A stretch of 64,000 nucleotides of DNA from Trichobilharzia szidati (GCA_944472155.2 OX235277.1:9310804-9374803); one strand, 5' to 3'. Counted from the first letter of the stretch, positions 1 through 13,127 are shown. The notes: generated by a model from the letters alone, not told the origin. Numbers and translations: made by a program.

Positions 1-194
1 GTTCTCATCTTTTTTCTTCTTCTGACTCTCCAAGCAAAAGCGGAAGAGATTTCATAATAAATTACGCTTAAACGGTAAAATATGAGGATTCAACTGTATC
101 TTGTTAGGCACGAGTTGTCTGAAAAAAGGACAAAAGTCAGAAAGACCTAATAACCAGCACTACAACCACTGCAAGAGGACACTCAAAATGTTGT

Positions 195-1240
195 AAAAGA
201 TTCATGTGATTTCAAATCCCAAATAGAACACCAAGAAATTGATAAAGAAAACATCATGGTAAGCTATGATATTAACTCATTATATACTAGTATCCATCCC
301 TATTACCGAAAGTCTTGATATCATTTCCAGTTTATTAGAATCAGACACAACCTTATCGCAAAGATATCCACTGGACACCAATGGAATAATTAAGAGCAGA
401 ATCAGACGTCGGTAAACTACCATTTCTAGACTGCCTAGTTAAGAGGAGCGAAAACGGACATTTTAGTATATCTATATTCAGGAAGAAAACCCACTCCAAT
501 AAATATTTCGACTTCAAATCATCACACCCCATCACCGCAAAGGTATCAATTGTTTCGAGTTTTCTTTGACGAGCACACTCTCCGATAACAGATGAGAAAG
601 AAAAAGAAGAAATATCAAACATCACTGAAACTCTCAAGCAAAACAACTACCCATGGAACTTCGTTAACAAAATCAACACTGACATTAAGTATGGTCGAGA
701 GGGCATTCCGAAAACATGGACCTCGACAGTCGTCATTCCATATAGAGCAGAGACGTCAGACGCTATCAGAAGAGTACTCAATAGGCTCGATATCAGAGTT
801 TTCTTCAAAACATCAGACACACTACGAAACAACTTTGCCCATATAAAATACAAAATCGCTGAGGATTCTCCCTCCAACTGTGTTTACAAAATAAAATGCT
901 TGGAATGTGATGCCACACAAATCTAACAAACATTGCGAGAAATCAAAATCAGAAAAAATTACCATCGAAGAACATCTGTTCGACCACCAAGAAATCCAGC
1001 TAGTGAACTAGAAAAGCTTCAGAAATAATCAGCCATAGGTCTACACGCTAAAGAATTAGGTCACAAAATTGATTTTGACAATATTGAAATAATCCAGAAA
1101 ACTTTCAGAAATCAAAACGAACGTCTAATATAATCAGAAGCACTTCATTTGAAATGGAATCCTAATTGTTTGAACAGGAACGATGGGATAAAACAGAATT
1201 TGACCTGGTTACAACACCTCCCTCCCCCCATCAAGTGACA
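195..1240 (+). pseudogene. PLE-C reverse transcriptase/GIY-YIG relic
   Basis: Broken coding remnant of a Penelope-like retroelement (RT plus GIY-YIG endonuclease). Around 255-300 it encodes a motif-A-like stretch, SYDINSLYTSI. Around 415-540 comes the downstream RT block with LPFLDCLV and a KTHSNKYFDF-like segment. From about 885 the Cys-rich entry to the GIY-YIG domain reads CVYKIKCLECDA, but the YIG part is destroyed. The C-terminal block (GHKIDFDN) near 1060 matches the PLE at 42359-42745, so I place both in one family. RT motifs B and C are missing and several frameshifts and stops are visible, so it is not functional. A hammerhead motif lies just downstream at 1455-1500. Confidence 0.75.
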
Positions 1241-1454
1241 AAACCAACAGGAATGTGATAAGCACTTTCATTATTTAAACACACGCTGCTTTTATAATCT
1301 TATACACTTATCAAATCCAACAATCTACACATCATGGTTTTGTCATCTTTACTGACTGGCCAACTTGACAACGCAAAAATGCCCCCATGCTAAGGAACGA
1401 TGATTAAGTTGTTATACAATGCAAGCTGAGAATTTGTAAATTCTGGTTTAATAA

Positions 1455-1500
1455 TACTGTGATGAAGCTATTTGCAGCATTAAATAGCGAAACGTCAGTA
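1455..1500 (+). ncRNA. hammerhead ribozyme, near-canonical (PLE-C end)
   Basis: A type I hammerhead fold can be drawn. Stem I is TACT/AGTA. Stem II is GCTATTT/AAATAGC, seven perfect pairs around an 8-nt loop. It is followed by GAAA, a 2-bp stem III and a GTC cleavage triplet ending at 1496. The CUGAUGA box reads GTGATGA (1459-1465), so C3 is replaced by G while G8 is kept; this should cripple cleavage. One extra A separates A9 from stem II, as in the related copy at 42180-42223. Hammerheads at PLE termini are established; the assignment here rests on sequence and fold only. Confidence 0.75.
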
Positions 1501-1714
1501 AAAACAATACCGTTTTGTTTTTCATTCATTGTGAAATACAAAAAATGATCAGCACTATTATTGTATATGTGATCCTTCCATTAACTCTCGGAATCAACCG
1601 TTTTGACTACTTTTACAATTTATGTATTTATTTTTTCATAAAATTGGATTTTTCGGCTATTAATATCATAATATTATTATTCCCTTGGGTTCCGAGTGGA
1701 ACATAGGACTTTAG

Positions 1715-2340
1715 CAACACAACTCCACTTCGTTCTGTTTGGTTCTGTTCTCTTCAGATATGTCCGCGATTGCCCATAATCCATCATCACCTCCCCATCG
1801 GACGATCTCCTCAATGTCACCCTCCCACCAACGACCCACTCGTCGCTTCCCATTTATATTCCACTTGAGCGATGGTCTGCACTGCATGCGGTTTCATTTG
1901 ACGGTCTCCTCAATTGCGTGTATGCCCGATCCATCTCCATTTTCTCCCACAACATATTTGTTGAGCGATCGGCTCTCCCTGGGTTGGTTTGTTGCCGACC
2001 AGAGTTTCTTGTTACTAATTCCGTCTGGCCGGCTGGCCATTTGGTCTTCATTATGGAGCCAGCCAGTGAAGTGTGAAGTTGTTGATGAATGTCTGCAGTT
2101 GCCTGTAGGAAATGCTTTTCATGACGGATGCGCAGTGCAAGTTTCAAACCTATAAAAAAGGACCGGCCGACTTGGCATTGGTGTTGAAAATGCGAATTTT
2201 GTTGTCTATGCTGGCTAAGTGGGTGCAGAAGATTCCCAAACAGGTTTCATGTTGATGAAGACGTATCTTGCCATTCCAATGGTGGCTGAATTATGTATTT
2301 AAGTGAAACTTATGATGACCAATCTTGGGAGCAGTAATAT
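1715..2340 (-). mobile_element. RTE-B 3'-end fragment
   Basis: On the minus strand this matches, block by block, the 3' ends of RTE-B copies at 15417-16640, 50380-51050, 52640-53490 and 60540-61165. It covers the C-terminal tail of the RT protein and the short 3' UTR, with the 3' end at the left edge. The frame is broken. It is a typical 5'-truncated non-LTR insertion. Confidence 0.65.
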
Positions 2341-5300
2341 AGTCAGTTTTTGATGTAAACGTTTGTATGAGAAGTATGCGAAAACACATGAAGAGTTCAA
2401 CGCACATAGTGGTATTGGTCAGAAGACACTGACGGCACTTATGAGTATACAGTAACGCCATATAAATGCCTCCATGTAAGTGAGAAGAAAATAGTTAGTG
2501 TGCGCAGGAATTTTATGCATTGTCTTCAACATTTCCTTGACATGTGTAACAGTAATTTAAGTGGCATTTTCCATCTACTCAAAAGTGATAGTCAGTAGTG
2601 TAATAACACTTTTTTGAAAATTTACCGACGCACAGATTTCATGCTAATAAATATTTCATCGGATTCATCTTCTTTGATTTATTTAGCTTGTCATCTTCAG
2701 TGTGCAGCTGACAACTTGATTTCACAGGAGTATTTTGTAAGTGACAAGTTAAGGCATTGAATAAATTAAGCTATTTACCGCACTGCTGTTTGGAATGAAG
2801 CTTTTATAATTGTACTATATCTCGTATGAGTTCTAAAAGCCTTAAACAGAGTAACCGAATAACATTCATGCAACTAACGGCGTTTTTAAGGAGTAGGTGA
2901 GAGTGGAGTGATTACTCGAATAGTCTCAGGTTGCAAACATGCAATGGTTACGGAGACGTCGTTATTGAAAATTCAACGCGTGAATACTTATGTTTCGTTT
3001 ACTGTTTAAATCTCATAATGTGTAGTGTACATTGAACCTTTGAACTTTTGTTTCAACGCACTCACCCACTTTTAGCACTTCTTCCTCTTTTGATTTGTGA
3101 CTCTCCTGTACATACTTTGTTCGCTCTCTCGTTGTACTTTCATTCACCGCACTCTTCGAGCGTACCACCAGTCAGGGCAGCAGATAAGTTGTATATTATA
3201 AATTTGATATTTCATTTGTGTAAAAATACAACTCCGTCCCAGACACACTTCCATCTGAAGTCTTCCTACTTTGATTCCGTTTGTCAGTATTTACATGTCA
3301 GGTAGAGTACTGCTAAGGTTATAAAGTGGTGTAGTGTGGTTAGTTTGCAGTCTACCTTAAGTCTAGTCTAACACTTACAAATGCAAAAGTAACAGAAGTT
3401 TGTTAGATTTCTGGTTCTGCGGTTTTACTCCTCTGGAGTGTTTGAATGTTTGGAACTCCATGCTGTCCTGGGAATTTAAGAAACGAATAGTACACTAATA
3501 TGTGAACGCCGTTCGAGAGAAGTTTTCGCAAACCAACCAGCGTCTTTACAAGTGTGGTTTGACAGATTAAATCGTTTCACAAATTAATCTTCAGTTAGCT
3601 TGTGGTGATCTGATTGTCTACAGATGTGATTAGCGACCGACTTCAATTTAGGAATTCTCGCGAAACCAGGGAATAATAATAATATTTTATATTTCGTATA
3701 AACGGGTAAGTTTACAAGAAATGCATGCCATTTTTACAGGCACGATCAGTAATGTTATAAATTACAATCCTGAAGTATCATAAATTAATACTTTTTCAAA
3801 AGTTTAAATTGTTCAATTATTGTACAAGCAATCAGAACAGGTTCTTATAAATGTTAAATTGTAAACCGTTTACTAAGGTCACCATCAAAGTTGAGCGACA
3901 ACCCAAACTTCGTTCCGTTTCCTGCTGATCGTTATGGTCAACCAGTGAACAGCGTATATCTGGGTGAGTGCTATGCCACCACGTGATTGAACGCTATTTC
4001 AGGAAGAGAAGAAAATTCTGCGCAGCTGCAAAATGGTATAAAATGCGATTATGAATAATACATTATTGGAAGTATATTTACAAGATAAATACAAGGAGAA
4101 GAAGCTATATAGTACTTGAAATGATAGTTTACATTTGCAATGTTTAATGCTAACCATATTGGTCTAAGCATGGAAACTATCACGTTTCCGATGAAAATAT
4201 AGCTTTGTTCAAACATTGGTGTTGTTGTGTTTTTAATCAAAGCAACCAGACTTAAAGCAAGCAACAAATATGAATAAAGAGCAAGTTTCAGCTTCAATAA
4301 AGGCCTAGGTAGTTAAGATCAGATAGAGTATAATAGTGCGTAAATAAAAAGATTATTGTGAGGTAGGTAAGTGATATTTAAGTGAGGAGTGAATTCAAAG
4401 ATCTGGAAGATTAGAAGCCGTAGAACAAGCTGACCTGTAAGATGCCTCACGAATTTCTGTAGGGCCCAACGGGTAGCATCTTGACAAGAAGCTGAACAGG
4501 CTTGTAGATAGTAGGAGCCAAAGCACTTTTTTTATTTATAATTAGATCTGTACAACCCTTATTATTATTTTTTTGTTGAGGGTCCAGACTAATGTTTAAT
4601 TCTCGAGCTGTCAAAAAATGCATGTTGCTGTCCTACAGATTGGAGCGATTCACATTTGTGACCACTACCATATCTGCTGATCAGCATGCGCCACCCTCCC
4701 TCCTTTTTTGATGTTAAGCTCTGAGATTTTTTTGCAAACTGTAGTTGCAGTATTGCATTGCTTTAAGCCCGTCCCAATCATACAGTATGCTGCACATTAA
4801 TAGCTTTCATGACAAGCGCTTCCCATTAGGTCACCAGATACATCGATACCTGAGGATATTCTTAGCAGTATCACCTTCATACATGCATACATGTATACAA
4901 GTATTTGTAACAAACGCCTAGGAAAATGCGTTTACTTTAAGAAGTATAAAGTATAGAAGTAGCTAGTATTACAGCGACTAAGTTGTAGTCTATTTAGCAG
5001 AGTAAAAAGTGTAGTGGAACAGTTAGTGATAAAATTATGTATAACGATCCTGAAGAAAACAGCCGGTTAACAGAGCTAGTTATGCTAAGTTTTCATGACC
5101 GATTTTCATACGATACACATTAGACATTGCAAAGTAACCCTTCAACTTATATAATACTGGACAGTTTTCGTCACTGAAAGTTTAAACCAAAAACTGTAGT
5201 AACGTCTGTTCGTTGAGAGGCTGTCCGTGACCTATATTCTGCTGAGCAATTCATTCGCAAGATAACGAGTAAACAAGGAGTTGTACGTGTTCACTTTTAG

Positions 5301-5935
5301 TGTACCTGGACCACCTGAAAATATATTTTAGGCTGTCAGCCTTTTGTGCTTCTGACAGTGTTCTGAGAACATCCGGTCTATCCTCCAAGGCTTTCTATGA
5401 CATCTACATTATCAAACTTCCTCTCAGATATCCAGAAAGATATTTAGAAGGGTAACATTCAGCGCTTTAGGCTAAATCACAAACAAAGAATTTGTCAAAG
5501 TTGGGACAATAAGATAACAATCATACTACAAGCCTCTAATCGTGGGGTGTTTAGACTCACTGCCATTGTAACTAATGTCACAGTACATCAGAAAAACAAA
5601 CTTTGAAGCTATGCGAAACGATTTTCAGTCTAAAAGAAAGGATCGCGGGAACATACAGCGCAAGAGAAAGGCTACGGTGACAAATACGTCTGACAAGATA
5701 TTGGAGCACAGATTAGACATGTGTTGCCATAGAAGTTTACCAATGGGATGAGGATTCTTAAAGAATGTTGACATAGTAGACTGGATAAAGGCCTATGGAG
5801 ATGAGCAACTGTGGCAACGTCGAAACGGAGGGAAGGATGTAAATTTATGCTACTTGTCAATAACTAGTGGCATAACATTGGGCGGAAGATGAAGGCATTC
5901 AAGGAGGACAGTGATCACAGGAAATGAGAGTAAGT
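2341..5935. other. AT-rich stretch without recognisable genes
   Basis: No ORF here resembles a known protein, and no codon-like open frame longer than about 85 codons occurs. The only repeat I can tie to other places is the R1 copy near 3677-3805. The rest may be intergenic, intronic or old decayed repeats. Confidence 0.5.
3677..3805 (+). repeat. R1 dispersed repeat
   Basis: Begins with an (AAT)n run, then a block containing TTTACAGGCACGATCAGT and ATAAATTACA. Related copies lie near 16728-16815, 19538-19632, 19662-19745 and 20064-20180. The copy at 16728 sits directly upstream of a CR1-like coding region, so R1 may be its 5' leader. Confidence 0.5.
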
Positions 5936-5939
5936 TTAT

Positions 5940-7524
5940 CTGTTAATGTAACAGTAAAGATTCGAATGAAGCAACAAAACGCCAGTTCGTTAAAACTTTG
6001 AAGTCTTTAAAAAATGAAAATCTAATTGATAGTTCCATATTCCACGCTATTAAACCCACCAGAACTCATACGCCTAGACTTTATGGCTTACCCAAGATAC
6101 ATAAGCAGGGAATTCCCCTACGACGAATCCTGGACATGTCGAACTCGCCCTTCCATTTAACTGCCAAATGGTTAGCAAATCTGTTAGAACCGCTACATCC
6201 CCAGTTGGTTAAATAAAGTGTAAAAGATGTCTTGGACTTTGTTGAAAATATTGAAGATATGAACCTAGCAGACAAAACCATGTTATCGGTAGACGTAACT
6301 TTACTATTTACCAACGTCCTCCTTGTAGAAGCTGTCGACTATATATGCGAGTAACTCGTAGAAAAGAAAATAGAAATTGGGATCACACCAAGAAAATTGA
6401 AAGAATTACTACTAAAATGCACTATGAATGTTCAATTTGTATTTAATAAGGAGTACTACCGCCAAATAAATGGGGTTTCTATGGGTTCTCCCCTTGGTTC
6501 CTTATTAGCTGACATACTTCTATCTAAATTGGAAAATGGTCCCTTGAAAGAGATACTAAACAAACTCCATTGTTATTGTCGATATGTTGACGATACGTTT
6601 ATCATTTGCAACAATAATCTGGATAGAAAACACCTGCTTCAAGTCTTCAACAAGGTACACCCAACTATTAACTTCACTTGCGAAGAGGAACTCCAAGGTA
6701 GTATTCCATTTCTGGATGTTCTTTTAACAAAAAGAACAGACGGTACCTTAAAGAGAAACATCTATAGGAAAGCGACATGGAATGGACAATACACCCACTT
6801 CCATAGCTTCGTACCTATACAATATAAGCGCAACCTAATTCGTTGTCTGAGCCATAGAATTAGACGCATATGCACCGACGACTGCATTGAAGATGAAATA
6901 AAAAATCTTACAAACACCTTTCTACAAAACGACTATCCTACCAACTTTGTAAAGAAGTATATCTATTAAACTACACACAAAATTAAGCGAGACACAGTAA
7001 GTAAGAAAAAGCTCTACTTAAATTTACAATTCAAAGGCGATATATCCAGCGATATATTAAACCGTAGATTAACGAGAGCAGTTGAAAGAACTTTCAGTGC
7101 CGCAAAACTGCATGTCACTTTCTCAACCAAACCGATATTGACACTGTGCATTAAAGATAGGTTACCCAAAATGACGACATCAATGTGTGTATATAAATTC
7201 CACTGCTCCTGTGGAGCTAGTTATATAGGTCGTACCCAAAGGAATTTATCTTTACGCACTCGTGAACATATTCCTGTTTGGCTTGGGAAAAGAGCAGCCA
7301 AACCATTAAATAGTGCAATTCTGTCTCATCTAGTGGATAGCAAACACAGCATCAAATTAGATGAGTCATTTACAGTTGTGTATCGAGTACCCAATAATCT
7401 CCCTAAAGGCACACGATTACGCCTCCTAGCCATAGCTGAGGCTTTAGAGATTAATAGAGAAAGACCAGACTTATGTGTACAGAAAAACTTATTCACTCTC
7501 TCTGTCTACCCTGGCCCACTATAA
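5940..7524 (+). pseudogene. PLE-A polyprotein: RT plus GIY-YIG endonuclease, nearly intact
   Basis: Best-preserved Penelope-like coding region in the window. One reading frame runs from about 5950 to the stop at 7522, interrupted only by in-frame stops at 6214, about 6352 and 6967. The order is: N-terminal RT block with RLYGLPKIHK (about 6075), motif A region LSVDV (about 6287), motif B GVSMGSPLGSLLAD (about 6472), motif C YVDD (6583-6594), the connecting region, then a GIY-YIG domain with its Cys-rich entry (CVYKFHCSCGASYIGRT, about 7186) and the conserved REHIPVWL segment. In PLEs RT copies the RNA and GIY-YIG nicks the target. The 5' end is truncated. Three single-base stops mean it is non-autonomous, but it is young enough to read without frameshifts. 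Confidence 0.88.
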
Positions 7525-8379
7525 GGTCACCAGGATCATAATTTTCCGTATTATTATTACCATTATTATCATTCTGTGATATCATGTCTTTATTATCCAT
7601 TTCTCCACCCAGTTTATTTCACCTCATTGTTACCTTAAATTTTTTGTCAAACTTTGTGATTTTATACTAAGCCTACCAATTCTGTAAGATCTTATTACAA
7701 TTTACAATTTGGCCTCTTTATTTTATCATTAGACATTATCGGTCAGCCCTCACATTCAGTGTCCCCTTTTGTTAATGTGTGTTTGTATGTATTTTGTGGT
7801 TATCGCATTTCTCTCACCCCAATGAAACTTGTATTCTGTTGACTATTAAACAGTACTGTATCACCCAACACCTCCTAGAGGATTATCTGAATAGTGCCCG
7901 ATTTCTACACAAAGTGAATTTACCAACCAAAAGTGGACACCACATCCACCGATCTGGTATTATTTAGTATAATTCAGCAGTTCACTGATGATATGTTTGC
8001 CTTATTCAATACTCTGATTACTTTTGTTCAGATTTTGGAAATATTCGTTATGAACTGGTGTGATTCCAGTCATAAATGACATGTTTTCTCAGTCGTTCAT
8101 GTAGTAAACAATCCAGGAAAAAGTTCCATGCATGCAACAACGGGAGCAGTCTGGATAAGTTAAGCTGTGTAAAGGTATCACACGTTTACCAGTGTTTAGA
8201 AATTGTTTTGTTTTGAAATAAGGACTGGTTCCCTAAACTACGACAGCAATTATTTTAGGCCAGTGAAATACCCTCTTCTGGATCAAAGAAAGCTATCCTT
8301 ATTAACCTATCATTCAAGGCTGATCAAATTATGTAGTTGACAGCTAGCTCAAAGACTTCAGTCAACCATCAAACGCACA
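7525..8379 (+). other. PLE-A 3' flank and unassigned sequence
   Basis: The first 200 bases (ATT/TTA-rich) resemble the non-coding tail of other PLE-A pieces, such as the stretch before 48545. I could not find a convincing hammerhead or an element end here. No gene is apparent. Confidence 0.4.
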
Positions 8380-8850
8380 TTCTACACCGTATCTCTTCCC
8401 CTCACATCTCGAACATTTTCTATGTTTGTATCTACGATTAAACGACGAAATTCTGTGGACTCGACTTCAAACTGTATCTACAAGTTCACCTGCGGCTGGG
8501 GCGACACATATAGGTAGAATCAGTAGAATGTTCTAATGTGTTGAAAAGAACATGTTCCGAAATGGTTATTAAAACATATAGAAAATCCAAAGACAGTTAA
8601 TCTGAATAGAAATCCATCATCATACATCACAAAGCACTTATCAATGTCAGGTCACAAAATCAGTATTAATGCCTTTTTCACAATTATTTCACCACATTAC
8701 TCCGATTCAAGGTTGGTTATTGAAGGTGATGGAAGCACTTAGGATTAACCGTATACATCCTAAACTATATGTACAGAAAACAAAAGACTTCAACCCTCGC
8801 CTACCATGGACTGAATACCTCACCTATTTAAACGTGATTGGTCATTAGTG
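8380..8850 (+). pseudogene. PLE GIY-YIG relic
   Basis: Decayed C-terminal part of a Penelope-like protein. NCIYKFTC can be read near 8470, then EHVPKWLLK near 8548 and KLYVQKT near 8765, in one frame with stops. The last residues closely match the minus-strand scrap at 54110-54250, so the two belong to one subfamily. RT is absent. Confidence 0.65.
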
Positions 8851-8939
8851 TGCACTTTTTTTTTTTTTTATAACGGAGTAATTTTCATGCATTTCATTTT
8901 ATTATTGTGAAGCATGTTAGTTGTAAAGCGATTGTAGAG

Positions 8940-9830
8940 AAACTACGAATTGATGATATCATCTCGAGAAATTTGTCTTCGCATTGCGATATTGAAGTAG
9001 GAAGTTATCTACACATCTCTCTAGCTCGTCAAAATCCTTAGGACTCATTGGTGCTATTGCACTCTTTAATGTTCGTACGAAATCTTTTGCCAACCCGTTA
9101 GACTGAGGATGACATGGTGTGTGTACAGATGACGACAACCTGTATGTGTAAGCCAATTACTGAAGTTCTCAGTGAGTACCATTATCAGTAACTAAGACAT
9201 CTTGAATCCCTTCTCGACTAAAAATCTTCCTCAAAGTTCTGTGTGTGAATTTTACGTAATTATAACTTCTGGCCATCTACAATAAGAATCCACAGTAATT
9301 AAGGCATAGTATGAATTTAAGAATGAACCCAGTAATCAGTATGAATACGCTGCCAAACCTCACAAGACGCAGGCCATAGTTTCGACGATGACTTCTCAAA
9401 GGCCATTTTATGCAAACAACTGGAACAGCTCTTTGATCTTTTGTTAATGTCAGCATCAATTTCCGGCCATCAGCAAGTTGGGTGTGCTAATAATTTCATC
9501 TTGTCAGCTCCCAGATGAGCAGAATGAAGATCATCCAAAATAGTAGATCTTATTGTTGGAGGAATAATAACTCTGTCATTCAGACATAGAAATCCTTCAG
9601 GATGGACTGAAATCTCCGGAAATCTTCGCTTGCAGTGAATATTCCAACCTCCTTTTGTTGCATTTATAATGCATCCGTAATATTTCCGAGTATCGTTTAT
9701 GAGTAGAACTCTGTCCACAAGTAACCGCTCGACTAACAAACAATCAGTGTCATTAGCAGAATTTTCAAATAATGAATAGTGAGATAAGAAGTTTGAATCT
9801 GTGTTCAATAGTGTAATCATATGCACTTAT
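8940..9830 (-). pseudogene. Gypsy-type integrase relic
   Basis: Minus-strand remnant of an LTR-retrotransposon integrase. Reading from 9826 downward: a pre-integrase zinc region (LHSAHLGADKMK, near 9510-9535), a core segment with WQRIHTDY near 9340-9370 that carries the first catalytic Asp, VDSYCRWPE near 9280, and the HPQSNG segment near 9090 that precedes the conserved downstream part of the core. The pieces are in different frames. No RT, RNase H or LTR is attached. It resembles Ty3/Gypsy integrases. Confidence 0.75.
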
Positions 9831-10299
9831 TTGTAGGACACAGATGCTAGCTACTATTCGACAGAAAGCTGACACTAATTTTTGGCAGTCTTACATTTTA
9901 GAAGGACCCTCTATACTATTCTTCTTGCCCCAATGCACACTGATATCAACATAATCTGATGCCATGTTATGCAATGAGCAATTACGGTCTCCCGAAATTA
10001 CATGCGGCAATGTAAATTAAATTAGTATCACATCTTCGCCTGAGTAATTTTAACTAGGAACTTCATCGAAATGGATATAGCCACCAGGAAATCCAGCAGC
10101 TTGTCTCATTCATCGCATGATCTCTTCTATGTGTCATGAAATATTTCAATCATCACGGATGATAAAAAAGTGTTTAATATCCTCAAAACGTACTTCTAAC
10201 CTATGTCTGTGGGCTATTTCTCTTTCAAATGCCCGATTCTCATAGAATAACTGCTATGACCACAACCATTGTCTGTAGTCAATTTATAACCTTAATATC

Positions 10300-11170
10300 T
10301 ATAACAACTCTTAAATAACAAAGCTTTAAGGCTCTTAAACGCAAATAATAGTCTTTCTATGCGAAATTTCTTATAAAGGAAGACATTTTTTAGTAATAAA
10401 CCGACTGGGATATCAAGACAACGGCGAAGCTCTACAATAGAGTCCCAAGGAACGAACGCACAAGTGACCTTGAACCGACTAATCAGAAAAAAGGATGATT
10501 TTTGCATAAAATTTTACGTATTTTTACATAAATAAGCATGAAAAAAATCAAACAGGGTACTCTTCTCTAATATGAGATAAAAAATGTTCCAATTATTAAG
10601 AGGAATTTCAGTTTTTAAATTAAACCAATTTCTATACATGTCTTCATTCAAATGACTGAAAATAACTTCGTTTTGTGATCCGTTGATAGCTCAGATTCTA
10701 TTTTTCAGTCTTCCCCAGAAACCTTCGATGGAATTATTATGAGTATGACAGGGTCGACGGAATCATTCGAATGGTTCACTCTATGATGATGTACCCAAAC
10801 GTTATTCGCTATGGCACCCAGTAATTGGACAGAAACAAGATATTCAGGCAAAGTTAAACTTTCGACACCAATAACAACCAATCATCAAAGACAGTTTCAA
10901 CTTTTCAAAGAAAGTTCCTAGAAGACAATTAATTCAGTGTCGCTTACCAATATGCACAATTATTCGCGCTAGAATAATGGTGAGCTTCCTCAACCAATGA
11001 CTAGCATGCGTTCAGGGTCATCAGAACATTCACAAGGTCATTGGAACATTTACAATCTTGGGACTCTATTGTAGAACTTCGCCAAATATTGCTTTTTCGG
11101 TAACAGAAGCCTAAAACGAGTCAAAAATAATCTATTTCTGCAAAAATAAACGATTATAATGCCTCTATAG
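10300..11170. repeat. weak inverted repeat around a Merlin relic
   Basis: Sequence at about 10300-10490 is partly matched in reverse complement at about 11035-11170. The clearest shared piece is CTACAATAGAGTCCCAA. The Merlin-like transposase relic lies between them, so they may be decayed terminal inverted repeats. Identity is low and the boundaries are uncertain. Confidence 0.35.
10558..10925 (-). pseudogene. Merlin (ISXO2-like DDE) transposase relic
   Basis: On the minus strand, across frameshifts, it reads FFEKLKLSL near 10910, then VNHSND near 10770, and NNSIEGFWGRLKNRI near 10700-10740. The pattern VNH, then VDP, then an N-S/T-IEGFW-x2-LK box is characteristic of ISXO2/Merlin transposases, which are known from schistosomes. 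The middle of the domain is missing. Inactive. Confidence 0.65.
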
Positions 11171-11175
11171 CCGTG

Positions 11176-12660
11176 AACGCGATAACCCATACAGTGCGCG
11201 ATGATATATCACGATAACGTTTATCCTCATCCGAATTGGATTTTTCATTTGTCGGCTGAAATTATCCCGCATGCTCAAGGTCATTGATGGAGTGAGACGC
11301 TCAAAGGTCATTTTCGTCCATGTCAGTCGGTTATGTTGGATTGCAGTTCCGTAGCCGTTCGTTTACACATTGGTTTTACGTTCTGTTGGAATTTATAGGT
11401 GATTGCCATGTACTGATAGCATTCTTTTGTAAAATAGTACTGTTCTTCACACGAAAATAGCCACATTTCGACGTAGTCTTCATTGAATGGCACTATATCG
11501 AAAGCTGCAGCTTCTACAAGAAATAAACTGTTTCTGTAGATGACATTACCCCCCAACTACCCCATCTTCTTCATTGTAGAGATGTTTTGACGCATTCAGC
11601 ATGAAACACTAATCATTACAACCAAAATGCTAAGTGTGTCGCAGCCAGATTAAATGACGCGGACACCAACATAACTAGCCAGGGAATGAGAATTCCTATC
11701 AACCCAGAAAACATATAACAAAATTTTATTGAAAATTATTAACAAAAAAAATTTGCCGAGCGAAATTTCAACCAACATGCCGGATAAGTCCAGCCCATTA
11801 TGGTGGTTATCAGTGACTACGATCCTGTGGGACCCAGCGCATTTCTTGAGTTGTGGTTATACGTACAGTATTTTCTACTTCGATATTTCCCACTCACACA
11901 GTCTGGTATCCTGTGTTTCTTGCGAATTAACTGTGACAAGCTGTGGCAATAATGTACTTCTTTAACAAAGACCCTTTTCTAGAATTTCATCACAGGTAAT
12001 TAGTGAAAGCAGAAGCAGCACATATGTAAGAAGCTGCGGACGCATTAGAAGACTCTCAAAAGGCGAGGAACTTATATATCGCTAACAGTGACAACCTTTT
12101 TCACATACCAGTATGTGGCTACGTTCACATGCGGAGGAAAAATCGGCGAATGAGACATTGTATAGTAGTGACACAACTTTGTGGAACTTCCATCTAGCCT
12201 GTATGTTTTGCTCTAATATTTTTGTCCCTCAGACCACTAACAAAGTATTGTCAAATGTATTCTTGTAGTTTGATTCGATGGTACAACTACTGGTAGTTAA
12301 TAATATTGTGTATGCGTAGTAGTCATGATATTTCCTGTACCATTAATGTGCTCCACATTTCAAAAGAAGTGTAAACTATGATGACTGAATTTGTTGAATA
12401 CTTAAGTCATGCATGTTAATCGTGTGAATGCTTAATTTATGTAAATGAATTTAATCTGTATCACTTTTAGGAATGTCGAGTCGTGATGAGGTCTGTCATT
12501 TAGTTGAATTCAGTGGAAACAGACTTAGTTGCATTTGCACAAAGACATCCGAAAGACACTGACGAGTGTTTCACGACTTATGATCAGATACATTTGCATA
12601 ATCAATCGTAGGAATTGATTCTACATACAACAGCAAGTAAAGGTAAGTTCGCTCATTCAC
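11176..12660. other. no recognisable gene
   Basis: Short ORFs at 11323-11556 (minus) and 11729-11965 (plus) show no motif I recognise. No repeat shared with the rest of the window was noticed. Confidence 0.45.
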
Positions 12661-12661
12661 T

Positions 12662-13015
12662 TGTAGCGGTAAATAATTCCCCAAAATTATTAACCACAGC
12701 AATCATCACTCAACATTGGATGCTGACCATCACTGTTTAAGTCGACTTGTTTAGCTGAAGGCTTACGGCCAAGCATCCCCGCCATTTGGTGCTCCGTCGT
12801 GTCACGTGCGTGCACGATTACTAGCTAGCTAAGCATTCACCTCTACCCGCGATTTTGTCCCGAAATATAATACGTACTTTGGACGACAAAATCTGGTCTT
12901 TTGCTTTACCATTTGGTACTCGAAGAACGAACACTATAGAAGTTGTTGGTATAAGATCTTGCGTTAGTATAATCCGTACAACTCGCGAACGTTCGATACC
13001 TACAGCCCTCTAAAC
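12662..13015 (+). repeat. Gypsy 5' LTR (approximate limits)
   Basis: Sequence upstream of gag. Bases 12904-12998 recur almost exactly at 14431-14523, downstream of the protease, which is expected of an LTR pair. A primer-binding-like TGGTGAGCCCAACC starts at about 13015. The left limit is a guess, based on a TGTAGCGG start. Confidence 0.55.
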
Positions 13016-13127
13016 TGGTGAGCCCAACCTCGAACTTCATCTTCAATTCACACGCAGATAAACCCGGTGAGTTCGTTCCTTGTTGTGTTTATTGGTGTAC
13101 TATATTGTTATCGGCATACTTTTCGTC

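Noticed and set aside
1739..2155. 138-codon plus-strand ORF as a gene
   Set aside because: It is antisense to an RTE-B 3' end that recurs at several places in the window.
3541..3600. CTGAAGA followed by GAAA on the minus strand, as in a hammerhead
   Set aside because: No plausible stem II or stem I pairing could be drawn; likely chance.
11323..11556. 77-codon minus-strand ORF as a gene
   Set aside because: No motif, no splice or promoter support, length expected by chance.
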